Origin: an uncultured Flavobacteriales bacterium
GTDB lineage: Bacteria; Bacteroidota; Bacteroidia; Flavobacteriales_D; Sanyastnellaceae
Assembly: GCA_905478795.1 (NCBI GenBank)
Contig: CAJQJX010000011.1
Location: forward strand, 37,256 to 101,255
Length of the DNA stretch: 64,000 nucleotides
Reading direction: 5' to 3'
Of the stretch, positions 62,436 through 64,000 are shown in pieces. Within the stretch, counting starts at the first letter, position 1; each line of letters begins with the position of its first letter. The translations under genes and the position numbers were made by a program. The notes below the pieces were generated by a model, which did not search any database, was not told the origin of the DNA, and saw only the letters and a list, made by a program, of their open reading frames with translations.

Positions 62436-63377
62436 TTAACGGGGATTGTCGCCGGTTTCTTGCCCGCCTTGCATGGAATGGCCCTCGCGGGCATCCAAAC
62501 CAAGGTGCAATTTGCGTCGGACAGTCTCAATAAAATCGACGCCCGGAAGCTGGACCAACATAAATGGACGCTCGGCGGGTCGAATCACAAACTTTGCCGG
62601 CGCATCCACTGTGTACGAGCGCGTGTCCATGGTGAGCATCAGGTGGTCGTCGCGCCCTTCAGCCTCGATTTCCAAGGTGCCTTCCAAGGGAATCACCACG
62701 GGCCGATCGTAGAGGTTGTGGGGCGCAATCGGATTGAGCACAATGGCGTTGCTGTCAGGATGAATGATGGGTCCTCCGCAGCTGAGCGAATACGCTGTCG
62801 AGCCTGTAGGCGTTGAGACGATGAGCCCATCAGACCAATACCGGTTGACAAAGACGCCATTGCGGCTCACCGACACCCGAATCATGCTCGCAACGTCCCG
62901 ACGGTGTACGGTGATTTCGTTCAGAGCGCGCAGGTTGGACCCCAATTCTGCATCGGGAAACTCCACTTGTAACATCGCCCGCTGCTCCACCTTGTAGCCT
63001 CCAGAAAGAATGCTCGGCAGTACCCGTGCAGCATCCGGCATGGGCAGGTGTGATAAGAACCCCAGCCTACCCGTGTTGATGCCCAATACAGGAATGGCAC
63101 GACCGGCCAACATGTCTGCGGTTTCGAGCACTGTTCCATCTCCACCAAACGTCAAGACCATCCCAAACTCCTCTGCGCTGTGCAGTTCACAAGCGGTGTC
63201 GTCGGCATCGCCCAGTCCCATTTCGGCAAGGGCCGAATGAAAGCGCGTTGTGAATGCCACGGTCACATCGGCGGCCCTCAAGACATTGAGGACGTCACGG
63301 TAGGCCGAAATGTCGGTGTCCGCGATCACCGACCCGTGCAACAGTAGTGATTGTATGGGAGCGTTGTGACCTTCCAT
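62436..63377 (-). CDS. nadK: NAD kinase
   Basis: Phosphorylates NAD to NADP. The 313-residue protein has the catalytic GGDGT motif at residues 78-82 (VLTFGGDGTVLETADML), PVLGINTGRLGFLSHL, and the NAD-binding region DGLIVSTPTGSTAYSLSCGGPI with VLNPIAPHNL. The ATG at 63377 lies three bases after the CBS-protein stop, so the two are joined. The C-terminus has a short charged tail. Complete and of normal length. Confidence 0.94.
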   Translation of the reverse strand: MEGHNAPIQSLLLHGSVIADTDISAYRDVLNVLRAADVTVAFTTRFHSALAEMGLGDADDTACELHSAEEFGMVLTFGGDGTVLETADMLAGRAIPVLGINTGRLGFLSHLPMPDAARVLPSILSGGYKVEQRAMLQVEFPDAELGSNLRALNEITVHRRDVASMIRVSVSRNGVFVNRYWSDGLIVSTPTGSTAYSLSCGGPIIHPDSNAIVLNPIAPHNLYDRPVVIPLEGTLEIEAEGRDDHLMLTMDTRSYTVDAPAKFVIRPAERPFMLVQLPGVDFIETVRRKLHLGLDAREGHSMQGGQETGDNPR

Positions 63378-63380
63378 GGA

Positions 63381-64000
63381 TCAGATGTTCATGTAGCGTC
63401 TGAAAGCCGCCATTCTGTGCTTCATTTCCTCCGCATATTCCTCTGCCCTGTAGAAAGCGCGCACTTCGTAACCATGGCGGCGCAGCCCATCAATCAAACC
63501 TTCAATGTTCCGGGTTGACAGTCTGAGTGCCACTTCTGCATTTTCTGGATGGAGACCGTCGCTGACCAAGACCTGAAGGATTTTGACCCCTTCGGACTCT
63601 ACCCTGTGGGACACTTGGGCCAAACTGTAATCCTTCCAAGGCATTTCCAAGGTGAGGATGCTGCCCTCGCTAAAGGGCGTCAGACTGTTGTGAAAAGCCC
63701 GCCACAAGTGGGCCCTGTCTGTGCACCCCAACAGCATGCCGTCTTCTACCACAGGCACCACACTGACGTCTGCCTCACAAAGAATATCCACCACTTCCAG
63801 AAAATGCTGGCCGGGTGCCACCATCACGGGCATCAGCTGCACGTTGGTCAGGAACACCGCTTCGCCCTCTTTATCTAGAAGGTGCTGCTCGGCAACAAGG
63901 CCTAAGTATCGGCCCTCAGCAGCTACCGGTAGGTGCTCCACCTTGAATTCATCCATAGCGCGCAAAGCCTTCTCCAAGGTGTCGCCTGGATTGAGTGCGA
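63381..64000 (-). CDS. CBS-domain protein (5' partial at window edge)
   Basis: Partial protein, about 206 residues visible, with the N-terminus outside the window (the frame continues to 64000 as ALNPGDTLEKALRAMDEFKV). Two CBS motifs can be seen (LPVAAEGRYLGLVAEQHLL and FLEVVDILCEADVSVVPVVE), which usually bind adenosyl compounds and regulate partner domains. The C-terminal part (SHRVESEGVKILQVLVSD) resembles an ACT-like fold. Bacteroidota CBS proteins of this kind precede nadK in many genomes. Partner and role unknown. Confidence 0.85.
   Translation of the reverse strand, partial: ALNPGDTLEKALRAMDEFKVEHLPVAAEGRYLGLVAEQHLLDKEGEAVFLTNVQLMPVMVAPGQHFLEVVDILCEADVSVVPVVEDGMLLGCTDRAHLWRAFHNSLTPFSEGSILTLEMPWKDYSLAQVSHRVESEGVKILQVLVSDGLHPENAEVALRLSTRNIEGLIDGLRRHGYEVRAFYRAEEYAEEMKHRMAAFRRYMNI

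Overview
The window reads as chromosomal DNA of a Bacteroidota bacterium, most like a marine Flavobacteriales-type lineage with fairly high GC. Evidence: the gene block porG-uppS-bamA-ompH-ompH-murI, a short type IX secretion C-terminal signal on an exported protein, a DUF2795 protein ending in FFFNEDEY, an mreBCD-mrdA-rodA operon, and many matches to the Bacteroidota -7 promoter element TAnnTTTG. Coding density is high. I see no rRNA, tRNA, CRISPR array, insertion sequence, phage gene or replication origin. Genus cannot be set from this sequence alone.

Layout. 1-2613: a trans-sulfuration enzyme (cut by the window edge), kynurenine 3-monooxygenase and methylmalonyl-CoA epimerase, joined by 4-base overlaps. 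2614-3030: no protein gene, but two copies of a 112-bp element that looks like a pair of small-RNA genes. 3031-8505: glutamate dehydrogenase, a short-chain dehydrogenase, a cytochrome b-like/cytochrome c pair, HflX, an exported protein and RbfA. 8653-11805: LolE-type permease, DusB and a CPBP protease. 11774-15231 (minus): IspD, superoxide dismutase, an S41 protease and dCMP deaminase. 15282-17780: cobalamin adenosyltransferase, DUF2795, a short aspartokinase and a SAT1-like acetyltransferase. 17781-18251: empty. 18252-21630: a 914-residue membrane protein with FN3 and LysM-like parts, then CvpA. 21680-26284: phosphohexomutase, RfbD, a surface barrel candidate and a MacB-like permease. 26366-33510: PurH and the cell-shape operon. 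33553-37605 (minus): SucB and SucA. 37696-42026 (minus): a five-gene operon of a haem-oxygenase-like diiron protein, a methyltransferase, a TauD/TfdA-type dioxygenase, RfbA and a polyprenyl synthase. 42114-44561: MMPL/RND exporter. 44653-56014: Lpd, HemH, PabB, TilS, queuosine-precursor transporter, a DsbD with a doubled N-terminal domain, GmhA, ComM and a gamma-carbonic anhydrase. 56025-64000 (minus): MurI, two OmpH/Skp, BamA, UppS, PorG, NadK and a CBS protein.

How the genes fit together. Envelope growth dominates: MreBCD/PBP2/RodA for the rod-shape elongation complex, MurI for D-glutamate, UppS for the lipid carrier, BamA with two Skp chaperones for outer-membrane insertion, LolE for lipoproteins, GmhA/RfbA/RfbD for surface sugars, and PorG for type IX secretion. 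SucA, SucB and Lpd together give a complete 2-oxoglutarate dehydrogenase. Epimerase plus cobalamin adenosyltransferase imply a B12-dependent methylmalonyl-CoA route whose mutase lies outside the window.

The least explained items are the tandem small-RNA candidates (2630-2952), the diiron oxidase/methyltransferase/dioxygenase cluster (39599-42026), the FN3/LysM membrane protein (18252-20996), and a set of promoters placed four or five bases before start codons, several of them built on the stop codon of the gene upstream.
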